This document shows positions 8,291 through 17,292 of a stretch of 64,000 bases of DNA, piece by piece (the first letter of the stretch is position 1; each line of letters opens with the position of its first letter). Source of the DNA: Peptostreptococcaceae bacterium oral taxon 113 str. W5053 (GTDB lineage: Bacteria; Bacillota; Clostridia; Tissierellales; Peptoniphilaceae); NCBI GenBank assembly GCA_000467935.1, contig KI259809.1, positions 53,556 through 117,555 of the forward strand. The letters run 5' to 3'. The position numbers were made by a program, and so were the translations under genes. Under the pieces are notes generated by a model. That model searched no databases, had not been told where the DNA came from, and saw only the letters and a program-made list of their open reading frames with translations.

Positions 8291-10029
8291 TGTATCGTTG
8301 GAGAATCAATTCAAGTATATTGGAAAAAGAAGAATTATTACAAAACCATCTAAAAATTTCAAAAGTCATTTCTCGTTTATTAGTGTTAAGAGGAATAGAT
8401 ACTGTTGAAAAAGCGGAAATATTTTTTTCTTCCAATGTGAGTAAATTGTATTCTCCTTTTTTGATGAAAGATATGGAAAAAGCGGTTCAAATTATTTTAA
8501 AAGCTATTGCCAATCACGAGCGTATTCGTATAGTAGGAGATTACGATCAAGATGGAAATTCGGCAACTGTTACATTAATGAAAGGTTTATCAAGGCTTTC
8601 TGCTGACGTAAGCTACGCTATACCACATCGGATAATTGACGGATATGGGATCAATACGGAAATTATTGAAACGGCTAAAAATGATCATATAGATTTAATT
8701 ATTACTTGCGACAATGGAATTTCCGCTTTTGAAGCAGCTGACTTTGCAAAACACATAGGGTTAAAATACATTATCACAGATCATCATCAAGTGGCAATGG
8801 AGAACGGATGTCAGATATTACCTAAAGCAGATGCAATATTAAATCCGCAGCAAAAGGACTGCAAGTATCCGTTCAAAGCTCTTTGCGGAGCGGGAGTTGC
8901 TTTTAAATTGATTCAAGGACTTTATGAACGTTTAGATCTTGGTATTGAGCCTATTGTTGATTTATTGCAATTTGTAGCCATGGGGACAGTATGTGATATG
9001 GTAGATATTATTGATGAAAATCGTATTTTGGTTACAGAAGGGCTAAGAAGGATTAATAGTACGACAAATTACGGTTTGTTATCTCTTATTGAAGAATCGG
9101 GATGGACAAAAGACATAGATGTATACGCATTAGGATTTGTTCTGGGGCCGGCAATCAATGCTTCCGGAAGATTGGATTCGGCTAATATTGCGGCAGAATT
9201 ATTTTTGGAAGAAGATAGAGATCTTGTAAAAAGCTATGCCAGACAATTGGTGTTACTTAACAGACAAAGGCAGGAAATGACCAAAAACGGTGAAACTAGT
9301 CTTGAAAAGCAAGTGCAATGTTGGGATATTGAAAAGAATCCTGTTGTTATATTGTGCGCCAAGGAACTTCATGAAAGTTTAGCGGGAATTGTCGCTGGAA
9401 AAATTAAAGAAAAGTATTATCGACCATGTATTGTTTTGACATCCTCTAAAGATGAAGGAATATGGAAAGGTTCCGGGCGTTCTATTGAAGGCTATTCTAT
9501 GTTTGATAAATTAAGTGAACAAAATCAATATCTTGAACGTTTTGGAGGTCATCCTATGGCGGCTGGATTGACCATTAAAGAAGAGCATATAGGAACTTTA
9601 ATTACGGCTTTAAATGAAAATCACGGACTTACTCGTGAAGAATTTATACCGGTATTAAATATAGATATTCCTTTTAAGTTGAAATTTTTGAATGAGGCAT
9701 TTGTACAAAGCTTAAAGGTGATGGAGCCTTTTGGAAAAGGAAATCCGGAGCCTGTTTTTGCCAGCAAAAAAGTAAAATTAAAAAAGCTTCAACGCATTGG
9801 TAAAAAAATGAACGTTTTAAAATATATTTTTGAAGATGATGGAATTGAAATTGAAGGAATTTCTTTTCAAAAGACGGATGAAATCATAGAGAGATTAAAA
9901 GGGAAAAAAAATGTTCAACACAATGGAAATGAAAACAATGAGAGTTTTGTGAATATTGTTTATACACCAAAAGTGAACACATATATGGGGAAAAACACTG
10001 TGCAGGTGCAAATTAAAGACATTTACTAA
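8290..10029 (+). CDS. recJ: Single-stranded-DNA-specific exonuclease RecJ
   Basis: RecJ degrades single-stranded DNA 5'-3' in recombination and mismatch repair. The DHH phosphoesterase motifs are present: DYDQDG (84-89; usually DYDADG), TCDNG near 139 and DHH (164-166). The DHHA1 part has the GGHPMAAG motif, and an OB-like C-terminal region follows. I start at the ATG at 8290, which overlaps the scfB stop (TAATG) and has TTGGAGGAAG upstream. A longer open frame from 8251 lacks family similarity in its extra residues. Length 579 is normal. Confidence 0.96.
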   Translation: MYRWRINSSILEKEELLQNHLKISKVISRLLVLRGIDTVEKAEIFFSSNVSKLYSPFLMKDMEKAVQIILKAIANHERIRIVGDYDQDGNSATVTLMKGLSRLSADVSYAIPHRIIDGYGINTEIIETAKNDHIDLIITCDNGISAFEAADFAKHIGLKYIITDHHQVAMENGCQILPKADAILNPQQKDCKYPFKALCGAGVAFKLIQGLYERLDLGIEPIVDLLQFVAMGTVCDMVDIIDENRILVTEGLRRINSTTNYGLLSLIEESGWTKDIDVYALGFVLGPAINASGRLDSANIAAELFLEEDRDLVKSYARQLVLLNRQRQEMTKNGETSLEKQVQCWDIEKNPVVILCAKELHESLAGIVAGKIKEKYYRPCIVLTSSKDEGIWKGSGRSIEGYSMFDKLSEQNQYLERFGGHPMAAGLTIKEEHIGTLITALNENHGLTREEFIPVLNIDIPFKLKFLNEAFVQSLKVMEPFGKGNPEPVFASKKVKLKKLQRIGKKMNVLKYIFEDDGIEIEGISFQKTDEIIERLKGKKNVQHNGNENNESFVNIVYTPKVNTYMGKNTVQVQIKDIY

Positions 10030-10045
10030 TTTATATTCGCTTTCT

Positions 10046-10075
10046 GGAAATGTTTAAAAATTTTTATGGTATGAT
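10046..10075 (+). promoter_or_regulatory. Weak candidate promoter for the capA-like gene
   Basis: TGGTATGAT (10067-10075) is an extended -10 element. The -35 region is poor. It lies in the short gap after recJ, 20 bases before the next start. Confidence 0.35.
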
Positions 10076-10095
10076 ATCCATAAGGAGGAAGAAAT

Positions 10096-11289
10096 ATGTA
10101 CTGGAAAGCTATTTTTTTATTAATTGTAGTTTTATTGAATCATAATATGAATATAATCATTGAAGAATGTAAAAATAACAAATGGGAAAAAATTGAATGT
10201 ATTGCAGTTGGAGATTTGTTATTACATGATTCCCTCTATAAGGATTTTGAAGATGCAGAGCGGGAGCAAGTATTTAAAGAAATGTTTTCTGAAGTAACTT
10301 CATATTTCGACAAAGCGGATTTAGTTTTAGGTAATTTTGAGGGAACTTGTTATCCAGATATGCCATTGAGTTCTTATCCTCAATTCAATGTTCCGAAAAG
10401 CTTTATTTATGCTTTAAAAGCAGTTGGATTTGATGGGTTATGTACTGTGAATAATCATTGTTTGGATACGGGAGTTCAAGGTTTATTAAGTACAAATTCA
10501 TTAATTAGGCAATCAGGAATGATTGCATTTGGAACAGGAGATCGACAAGGCAACAAGAAATCCGAGGTAGTCGTAATTAAAGGGATTAAAGTTGGCTTAA
10601 TTGGTTTTTCAGATTTTTTTAACGGATTGGAAGCGAATTTATCGGAAGAGGAAAAGAATTCTTATCTTTCAATTTATAACAAGCAGCAAATCATTGAAGA
10701 GATAAGAAATATGAAAGATTTAGGTGTCGATATTGTATTAGTCTACTTACATTGGGGTCAGGAATATGTATTGGAACCTCTACTTTGGCAGCAAGAAGAT
10801 ATGCAAGAATTTATAGCTCAAGGAGTAGAAGTTATTTTGGGAAGTCATCCTCACGTTTTAGGACAATCGAAAATGATATTTCAGAAAGATCATAATACAG
10901 GATACATTTATTCTATGGGTAATTTTATTTCTGATCAATTTCGTGATGGATATGGACTTTCAAGATTTACGGAAGCAGGGGTAATGGTTCGATTTCATAT
11001 TAAAAAAAGCGATAAGGATACAAAAATAATTGACTGGGAATTAATACCGACCTGGCTTTATCATTATTATGATAATGAAGGAAAGTATCGAGCAAAGATT
11101 ATTCCTTTAGAAAATATTGAAAAAGAGCCATATAATTTTTCTGATGACAATTTCAGAAAGGCTTTGGAAGCGAAATGGGATAGCTTTTATATCCTTCAAG
11201 GGAAAACGAAAAATATTATGGACGAATATTCGGTTAATCAGTTATATAACCCTAATTTTTCAACCCTTTTATATTCACAGAAACAGTAA
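10096..11289 (+). CDS. CapA family metallophosphoesterase-like protein
   Basis: This belongs to the CapA (PGA_cap) family, named for polyglutamate capsule synthesis but found widely as secreted or anchored proteins of unclear role. A hydrophobic N-terminus (about residues 4-20) looks like a signal anchor. Motifs seen are AVGDLLLHDS, TVNNHCLDTG, YLHWGQEY, LGSHPHVLG and YSMGNFISDQ, the metal-site pattern of the calcineurin-like fold. Length 397 is normal. AAGGAGGAAG precedes the ATG. The rest of a capsule operon (capBC) is not nearby, so a capsule role is unsupported. Confidence 0.88.
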   Translation: MYWKAIFLLIVVLLNHNMNIIIEECKNNKWEKIECIAVGDLLLHDSLYKDFEDAEREQVFKEMFSEVTSYFDKADLVLGNFEGTCYPDMPLSSYPQFNVPKSFIYALKAVGFDGLCTVNNHCLDTGVQGLLSTNSLIRQSGMIAFGTGDRQGNKKSEVVVIKGIKVGLIGFSDFFNGLEANLSEEEKNSYLSIYNKQQIIEEIRNMKDLGVDIVLVYLHWGQEYVLEPLLWQQEDMQEFIAQGVEVILGSHPHVLGQSKMIFQKDHNTGYIYSMGNFISDQFRDGYGLSRFTEAGVMVRFHIKKSDKDTKIIDWELIPTWLYHYYDNEGKYRAKIIPLENIEKEPYNFSDDNFRKALEAKWDSFYILQGKTKNIMDEYSVNQLYNPNFSTLLYSQKQ

Positions 11290-11300
11290 CTATGATTCAT

Positions 11301-11330
11301 TTGCCGTATCGATAGTATTTTTGATATAAT
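11301..11330 (+). promoter_or_regulatory. Promoter upstream of relA
   Basis: TTGCCG (11301-11306), an 18-base spacer and a perfect TATAAT (11325-11330) lie in the gap between the capA-like gene and relA. Transcription would start about 45 bases before the relA start. Confidence 0.65.
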
Positions 11331-11381
11331 TAATATATTATTAATTATGCAAAGTGCAAAAGGTTAAAAGAGGTAGTGGAC

Positions 11382-13523
11382 ATGATTGAACAATTGATAG
11401 AAAAAATAAAATCTTACAATCCTCAAAGTGACATTAAGGCTATTGAGCGAGTTTTTTTGTTTGCAAAAGAAGGGCATAAAGATCAAAAGCGAAATTCTGG
11501 AGAACCTTATATCATTCATCCGTTTCAGGTTGCTTTAATTTTAGCAGATTTGAATATGGATGATGCAACAATTATGGCAGGATTCATGCATGACATTTTG
11601 GAAGATACAGAATGTTCTTTTGATCAAATGAAAGAACTCTTTGGAGAAGAAGTTACTAGACTGGTTGATGGAGTTACAAAATTAAAAAATTTAAAATATA
11701 AAACAAAACAGGAAAGTCAAGCAGAAAATATTCGCAAAATGGTTATGGCTATGTCTAAAGATATTCGTGTAATCATTATTAAACTTGCGGATAGAATGCA
11801 TAATATGCGTACATTAGAGTATATGACTCCTCAAAAAAAAATAGAAATTGCAACGGAAACAATTGAAATCTATGTTCCCTTAGCACATCGATTGGGAATT
11901 TATGCCATGAAGTGGGAGCTTGAAGATCTATGTTTGCGATATTTACAAACTCAAACTTATTATGATTTGGCAGAAAAAATTAATAAAAAACGAGTTGAGA
12001 GAGAACGTGAAATCAATGAGATAAAAATATTGTTATCAGAAAAAATGAAAGAATTTGGTTTTGAAGGCGATATTTCCGGAAGACCTAAGAGCATCTATAG
12101 CATTTATAAAAAAATGCAAACTCAAAACAAAACTTTTGAGCAAATATTTGATTTAACTGCACTTCGCGTAATTGTGGACAGTATTAAGGATTGTTATGGG
12201 GTGCTTGGAATTGTCCATACTTTATGGAGACCGATTCCAGGAAGGTTCAAAGATTATATTTCCATGCCAAAACAAAATATGTATCAGTCTTTGCATACTA
12301 CAGTTATCAACAGTAAAGGGGAGACCTTTGAAGTGCAAATTCGAACTTGGGAGATGCACAAAACAGCTGAATATGGCATTGCCGCTCATTGGAAGTATAA
12401 GGAAGGGAGAAATAAGTCCAATAATTTTGATGAAAAACTGAATTGGCTTCGCCAATTAATGGAATGGCAAAAAGACTTGAAGGATCCGAGAGAGTTTATG
12501 GAAACTTTGAAAGGAGATTTTTTTTCAGACGAAATTTTTGTTTTTTCTCCTAAAGGGGATGTGATCAATTTGCCTGTAGGTTCAACGCCTGTAGATTTTG
12601 CGTATCGAGTGCATACGGCTGTTGGAAATAATTGTGTTGGTGCGAAAATTGACGGCAAAATTGTTCCTTTAACTTATACTTTGAAAACTGGAAATATTAT
12701 TGAAATTTTAACGGCATCCAATAGCTCCGGACCAAGTAGGGACTGGCTTAAATTTGTTCGGAGTAATCAAGCAAAATCTAAAATCAAGCAATGGTTTAAG
12801 CGAGAAGATAGAGATGTCAATTTAATTCGTGGAAGGGAAAATTTAGAAAGAGAAGTTCGAAAAAGAGGTTATTCTTATGCAGAAATCTTGAAAGATGAAT
12901 GGCTTTTGGAGATTGCCAATCGACACGCCTTTAATTCTATTGATGATTTATTTGTTGCTATTGGCTACGGTTCTGTAACGATCGTTCAAGTTCTTAATAA
13001 ATTAGAAGAATATTATAAGGACTACTATAAGACAACACATTCAGTTCAACCGATGACTGATTTTAAAGTTATTCAACATAAAGCTCCCGAAGGAGTATGG
13101 GTAAGAGGGGCCGATAATATAAAAATTAAAATGGCCAGATGTTGTAACCCTCTTCCCGGTGATAATATTGTCGGTTATATTACTCGAGGAAGCGGTGTAT
13201 CTGTTCACAGAAAAGATTGTTCAAATGTAATTAATGTGCCAAAAGAACGTTTTTTAGAGGTATTTTGGAATGAAGATATCAAAGAAAAGTATCAAGTAAC
13301 CATAGAAATTTCAGCTTTTGACTTACAAGGCTTACTTGCAGAGATTACTATGAAACTTAATGAAAATAAAGTGCCTATATTAGGGATTCATGCAACGACG
13401 AATAAAGATTGTACAGTGAATATTGCGATGACGATAACTGTACAGAATAAAGAGTTTTTAAATTCTCTAATTTTTCAATTAAAAAATATTAATGGAATAT
13501 TATATATTAAGCGTGCCCATTAG
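11382..13523 (+). CDS. relA: Bifunctional (p)ppGpp synthetase/hydrolase Rel
   Basis: Rel makes and destroys the stringent-response alarmone (p)ppGpp. The hydrolase HD motif HDILEDT is intact (His70-Asp71). The synthetase domain has RPKSIYSIYKKM and GRFKDYISMPKQNMYQSLHT; the basic RFKDY form is typical of bifunctional enzymes. A TGS domain (about 395-455, IFVFSPKGD) and a C-terminal ACT domain follow. I choose ATG 11382, eight bases after AGAGG, over GTG 11376, giving 713 residues. The next gene, dtd, lies 12 bases downstream as in many Gram-positives. Confidence 0.97.
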   Translation: MIEQLIEKIKSYNPQSDIKAIERVFLFAKEGHKDQKRNSGEPYIIHPFQVALILADLNMDDATIMAGFMHDILEDTECSFDQMKELFGEEVTRLVDGVTKLKNLKYKTKQESQAENIRKMVMAMSKDIRVIIIKLADRMHNMRTLEYMTPQKKIEIATETIEIYVPLAHRLGIYAMKWELEDLCLRYLQTQTYYDLAEKINKKRVEREREINEIKILLSEKMKEFGFEGDISGRPKSIYSIYKKMQTQNKTFEQIFDLTALRVIVDSIKDCYGVLGIVHTLWRPIPGRFKDYISMPKQNMYQSLHTTVINSKGETFEVQIRTWEMHKTAEYGIAAHWKYKEGRNKSNNFDEKLNWLRQLMEWQKDLKDPREFMETLKGDFFSDEIFVFSPKGDVINLPVGSTPVDFAYRVHTAVGNNCVGAKIDGKIVPLTYTLKTGNIIEILTASNSSGPSRDWLKFVRSNQAKSKIKQWFKREDRDVNLIRGRENLEREVRKRGYSYAEILKDEWLLEIANRHAFNSIDDLFVAIGYGSVTIVQVLNKLEEYYKDYYKTTHSVQPMTDFKVIQHKAPEGVWVRGADNIKIKMARCCNPLPGDNIVGYITRGSGVSVHRKDCSNVINVPKERFLEVFWNEDIKEKYQVTIEISAFDLQGLLAEITMKLNENKVPILGIHATTNKDCTVNIAMTITVQNKEFLNSLIFQLKNINGILYIKRAH

Positions 13524-13535
13524 AGGAGGTTTTTA

Positions 13536-13985
13536 ATGAGAGGAGTTGTCCAACGAGTTCAACAAGGACGTGTTTGGGTAAATGATAAAATAGTCGGAAA
13601 AATTGAGAAAGGATTAGTAATTTTTTTGGCAATAACGTCTTCAGATACAGAAAAAGATTTAGAGTATATATTAGAAAAAACTGTAGGATTAAGAGTATTT
13701 TCGGATGAACAGGATAAAATGAATCTGTCTTTAATGGATGTGAGAGGAGAATTATTGGTGATTTCTCAGTTTACTTTATATGGAGATGTTCGTAAAGGGA
13801 AAAGACCAAATTTTACCGCATCTGCAGGTGTGGAACAAGCAATGAAGTTTTATTCCATGTTTATTCAAAAAGCACGTGAAAAAGGAATTAAAACAGAAAC
13901 AGGAATGTTTGGAGAACATATGAAAGTGGAAATCTTAAATGACGGACCTGTAACGATTCAAATTGACAGTACAAAATTATATTAG
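13536..13985 (+). CDS. dtd: D-aminoacyl-tRNA deacylase
   Basis: Dtd removes D-amino acids mischarged on tRNA. It starts MRGVVQRVQQGRVWV and contains SQFTLYGD and NDGPVTI, the two catalytic signatures (SQFTL and NxGPVT). Length 149 is standard. AGAGGAGG precedes the ATG. It lies between relA and a metallo-hydrolase, a common arrangement. Confidence 0.96.
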   Translation: MRGVVQRVQQGRVWVNDKIVGKIEKGLVIFLAITSSDTEKDLEYILEKTVGLRVFSDEQDKMNLSLMDVRGELLVISQFTLYGDVRKGKRPNFTASAGVEQAMKFYSMFIQKAREKGIKTETGMFGEHMKVEILNDGPVTIQIDSTKLY

Positions 13986-13993
13986 GAGATATT

Positions 13994-14623
13994 ATGAAAA
14001 TAAAACAGTTGACTTTAGGAGATTTTCAAGCAAATTGTTTCTTGATTATTGATGAATCGTCTAAAGAAATTATTGTAATCGACCCAGGAGCTCAAGGAGA
14101 AAATTTAATCGATTTATTTAAAATAGAAGGGTATATACCAAAAATGATTCTGCTTACTCATGGCCACATTGATCATATTGGAGGAGTAGAAGCTTTGATA
14201 AAAGAGTATGCTATTCCCGTATACGCAGGAGAAAAAGAACGAAAATTATTGGAAAATCCTATGTTAAATTTAAGTGGAATGATGGGATTAGGAATTTCTA
14301 TCCAAGCAGATGTTTTTTTAAAAGAGTTTGATGAAATAAAATTTCACGATGCTACTATACGTGTAATTGAAACACCGGGACACACCAAAGGAGGAATTAG
14401 TTATCTTATGCATGATGTAATCTTTACAGGAGATACATTATTTCAAGGAAGTATTGGAAGAACAGATTTTCCTACAGGAGATTTTGATGAAATTATGAGA
14501 TCCATTATTCATAAAATTCTTGTATATCCGGATGAATATATTATCTGTCCAGGTCACGGCTTTCAGACAACGGTAGGAGAAGAAAAAAGAAAAAATCCTT
14601 TCGTGCTATCTTATGAAGATTAA
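13994..14623 (+). CDS. MBL-fold metallo-hydrolase (glyoxalase II-like)
   Basis: A metallo-beta-lactamase-fold hydrolase of the hydroxyacylglutathione hydrolase-like group. Metal ligands are in THGHIDH (His56, His58, Asp60, His61), ETPGHTKGG (His130), FTGDTLF (Asp148) and CPGHG near the C-terminus. GSIGRTDFPTGD is typical of the YcbL/YqgX-like branch. Length 209 fits. The substrate is unknown. Its stop overlaps by one base the start of the hemZ remnant, which shows that hemZ was once coupled to it. Confidence 0.9.
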   Translation: MKIKQLTLGDFQANCFLIIDESSKEIIVIDPGAQGENLIDLFKIEGYIPKMILLTHGHIDHIGGVEALIKEYAIPVYAGEKERKLLENPMLNLSGMMGLGISIQADVFLKEFDEIKFHDATIRVIETPGHTKGGISYLMHDVIFTGDTLFQGSIGRTDFPTGDFDEIMRSIIHKILVYPDEYIICPGHGFQTTVGEEKRKNPFVLSYED

Positions 14624-15726
14624 TGTCATTTATTTCAATTTCAGGATTTAATCAATGGATTTATAAGTATTTCGCTATCAAATAATAAAGAATATCTTAT
14701 TGAAACTAATGAAAATAATATTAAAATTCAAGGATATAATATAGGAAGTAGAAGAGCGTATTTTACTAACTTATCATTCGTTAAGACAAAAAAGAGCTCT
14801 TTACAAGTTGGTTAGTAAATTAATCGGAGTTTAATGCCGTGGAGAATATTGACAGAGGACCTATAAAAATTAGTCAATTGATTGATTAGAGAACATGGAT
14901 TATACAGAACAGAAGAAATTCTATCTCAAGATTATTGCCTTTCACCTGAAAAAATTGAATTGACTCTACAAATTGCACAAGTACAAAAATCAATTATTTC
15001 GGCATAAGAAAAAATTATAACTTATATATAGGGATTCTATTTTGTGAGAGTTGATGTAACTATCGCTCTTCTCCTACTTTTGTTAAAAAATGCAGAGGAG
15101 AATCAAGATTTATATCTTAGCATTTTACTTGATGAATTGAAAGAATCATTATTTTTTTGATCAAAGCGAAAGACAAGCTGAATATTATGAAAAGTTTCGG
15201 TGTAAATCGAATAAGCATTAATCTACAGAGCTTTCACGCAAGAACCTTGAAATTAGTGAATCGATATCATTGCATTTCTTATATTGATGAACTGGTTGAG
15301 TATGTAAAAACTTTCAATTTTATAATTAATATGGATTTAATTTTAGGTCTTTCGAAAGAAAAAAGAAGATTTTTATATACAGTATAAAAAAGCAATCGAA
15401 TTGAATCCTCAAAATATTACAGTTCATGCGCTGTCTATTAAATCTAAAAGTTTACTTAAAAATACTGCTGTTCCGAAATTTCATATGGAAAATGGAATCT
15501 TGGCAGAAAGAGAAGTTGACTGATTTTAAATAAATATGGATATAATCCCTATTCAAAATATAATATTTTGATGATGAAAGAAAATCAAGAAACTTTAGCT
15601 ATAGATCTTGGGACTGTATCGAAAATAAAAAATGATATATTTGGAAAATATTATCGACTTGTCGCAGGAGTCTCTTTAATTAATTATTTGAAATATGGAA
15701 GAGAACAAATAGACGAAAAATTGTAA
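14623..15726 (+). pseudogene. hemZ: hemZ-like radical SAM gene (oxygen-independent coproporphyrinogen III dehydrogenase family), decayed
   Basis: The 1.1 kb after the hydrolase carries HemZ fragments in changing frames. PWRILTEDL (14837-14863) matches the PWGxLTG region. DYCLSPEKIELTLQIAQVQ follows. Then GILFCES-stop-CNYRS (15031-15069) matches the cluster motif GIPFCxxRCxYCSF. NRISINLQSF and INMDLILGL lie in the frame at 15157-15387, then AIELNPQNITVHALSIK, and finally NILMMKENQETLAIDLGTVSKI near the C-terminus. Multiple stops and frameshifts break it. The relA-dtd-hydrolase-hemZ order is common in Clostridia. Confidence 0.85.
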
Positions 15727-15752
15727 AATCAGCGAGATTAAGGCGAAAAAAC

Positions 15753-15781
15753 TTTACTCTGTAAATTTTTTTTGATATAAT
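15753..15781 (+). promoter_or_regulatory. Promoter of the pucR-like/pilus operon
   Basis: TTTACT (15753-15758), a 17-base spacer and a perfect TATAAT (15776-15781) follow the hemZ remnant and precede the regulator gene by about 35 bases. Confidence 0.65.
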
Positions 15782-15816
15782 TAAGTTAATTATATGATAA
15801 GTACAAAGGAGATATG

Positions 15817-17271
15817 ATGGAGCTTACATTGTCTTTAATTTTACAAAAGTTAAAGCCGTTACACATGGATAAAAAAATCAGTTTTGAGGCAAAATTTGAT
15901 AAATTGCGATTACTGGATTTGAATCGATTGAGTTTAGATGAAAGAGTCTTATACATTACAAATGTACGTGATTTTGGCATTGCAAATAACAGAATAAAAG
16001 ATCGCACTTTAATTGTCAGTGATTATTTGTCATTAATGGAAAAAATGGAAATTGCTCCAGGAATGAATGTCATTATTGTAAAGGATAGGATTTCCACAGA
16101 AGCTTTGATAAATCGATTAATTATACTTTTTGAATCAATGGAAGAGTTAGAACAAGATATTCGCAGAAATGTGTTTGAGGGAAAGGATTTATGGTTATCC
16201 TTAGATAGATTGTCAGAGATTTTTGATATAGAAATCAACCTTTTGAAGGATGACTTTATTCCCTTCAATTCATCCGCCAAAAACGTGTTGCCTTTATCTT
16301 TTAATGAAAAAACTAAAATAAATGACGGCGTTATATTAGGGCAGTTGGAGGAAGGAAAACCGTATATTGTGTCTTCTGATTCTGATAAAAATGATATTAT
16401 TGGTTGCTCCTATTTCTTTGATAATCACTGGATTCATTTTTTAACAAAATGGTATAAAGGACAGGCCGGCAAGGAAGAGTTTTTTGAATTACTCCCTTTA
16501 TTGAAGAGCTGTATGAAGGATGCTTTATTCTCGGTTCAAGATCAATCTCAGCTTTTAAAACAAATTGTAACTCGTTTACTTTATGGCGAAGATGGTCAAG
16601 ATTTAATTTTAAATCAACTTCGAAAAACAAATTGGAAACAAGATCATGTTTATCAAGCGTTTTTATTTGAACAAGAAAAAATTCAAAGTCCAAAAGAGTT
16701 AACGGATTTGGAAAAGATCCATAAGGACAGTTGTACAATTCGCATTGGGAATCAAGTGTTATTAGTTGCAAATTTAAGTTTAAGTCCAATTCAAAATAAA
16801 AAACTAGAAAAATTCATTCAAAATCTTGAAGTAAAATCTGCAGCCTCTAATTCTTTTATAGGCTTAGAGCATTTAAAAGAACAATATACATCTTTGGTGA
16901 CTTTTTATCACTTTATTTCTAAGAGAGAAAGAATCTCTGATTATCTACAAGATTATGCCGAGTTCATCGCTGCACTACTAAAAGAAAAAGTACCATTATT
17001 ACCATTAATTGATTCGAAGGTTATGAACTTGCATATTCAAGATATCGAGGAAAATACTGATAATCTTGAGACCTTATATATTTATCTAAGGAATGAAAGA
17101 AGTTACTTAAAAGCATCTAAGATTATGAATTTACATCGTAATTCCATCGTGTATCGTATAAACAGAATTCAAGAGATAGCGGGATGGGATTTAGATGATG
17201 AAAAAATGAGAGCGTATATTATGTTTTCTTATGAATTGTTAAAATATATGGAAAAATATGGGGTTATATAA
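15817..17271 (+). CDS. PucR/CdaR-type helix-turn-helix regulator
   Basis: The last 65 residues form a PucR-type helix-turn-helix domain: LETLYIYLRNERSYLKAS, then MNLHRNSIVYRINRIQEI, in which LHRNTVxYR is the family signature. The upstream 400 residues show no clear sensor domain, though residues 60-120 could be a small ligand-binding fold and the middle a GGDEF-like remnant as in CdaR proteins. AAAGGAG (15805-15811) favours ATG 15817 over 15814. It ends 21 bases before the pilus ATPase gene, so it may regulate, or simply be cotranscribed with, the pilus genes. Confidence 0.8.
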   Translation: MELTLSLILQKLKPLHMDKKISFEAKFDKLRLLDLNRLSLDERVLYITNVRDFGIANNRIKDRTLIVSDYLSLMEKMEIAPGMNVIIVKDRISTEALINRLIILFESMEELEQDIRRNVFEGKDLWLSLDRLSEIFDIEINLLKDDFIPFNSSAKNVLPLSFNEKTKINDGVILGQLEEGKPYIVSSDSDKNDIIGCSYFFDNHWIHFLTKWYKGQAGKEEFFELLPLLKSCMKDALFSVQDQSQLLKQIVTRLLYGEDGQDLILNQLRKTNWKQDHVYQAFLFEQEKIQSPKELTDLEKIHKDSCTIRIGNQVLLVANLSLSPIQNKKLEKFIQNLEVKSAASNSFIGLEHLKEQYTSLVTFYHFISKRERISDYLQDYAEFIAALLKEKVPLLPLIDSKVMNLHIQDIEENTDNLETLYIYLRNERSYLKASKIMNLHRNSIVYRINRIQEIAGWDLDDEKMRAYIMFSYELLKYMEKYGVI

Positions 17272-17292
17272 GTAAGTAAGGCGGGTGATACA

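Noticed and set aside
15157..15387. A separate 76-residue gene with radical SAM-like sequence
   Set aside because: It is the best preserved stretch of the broken hemZ. HemZ blocks continue on both sides in other frames, and no ribosome site precedes it.
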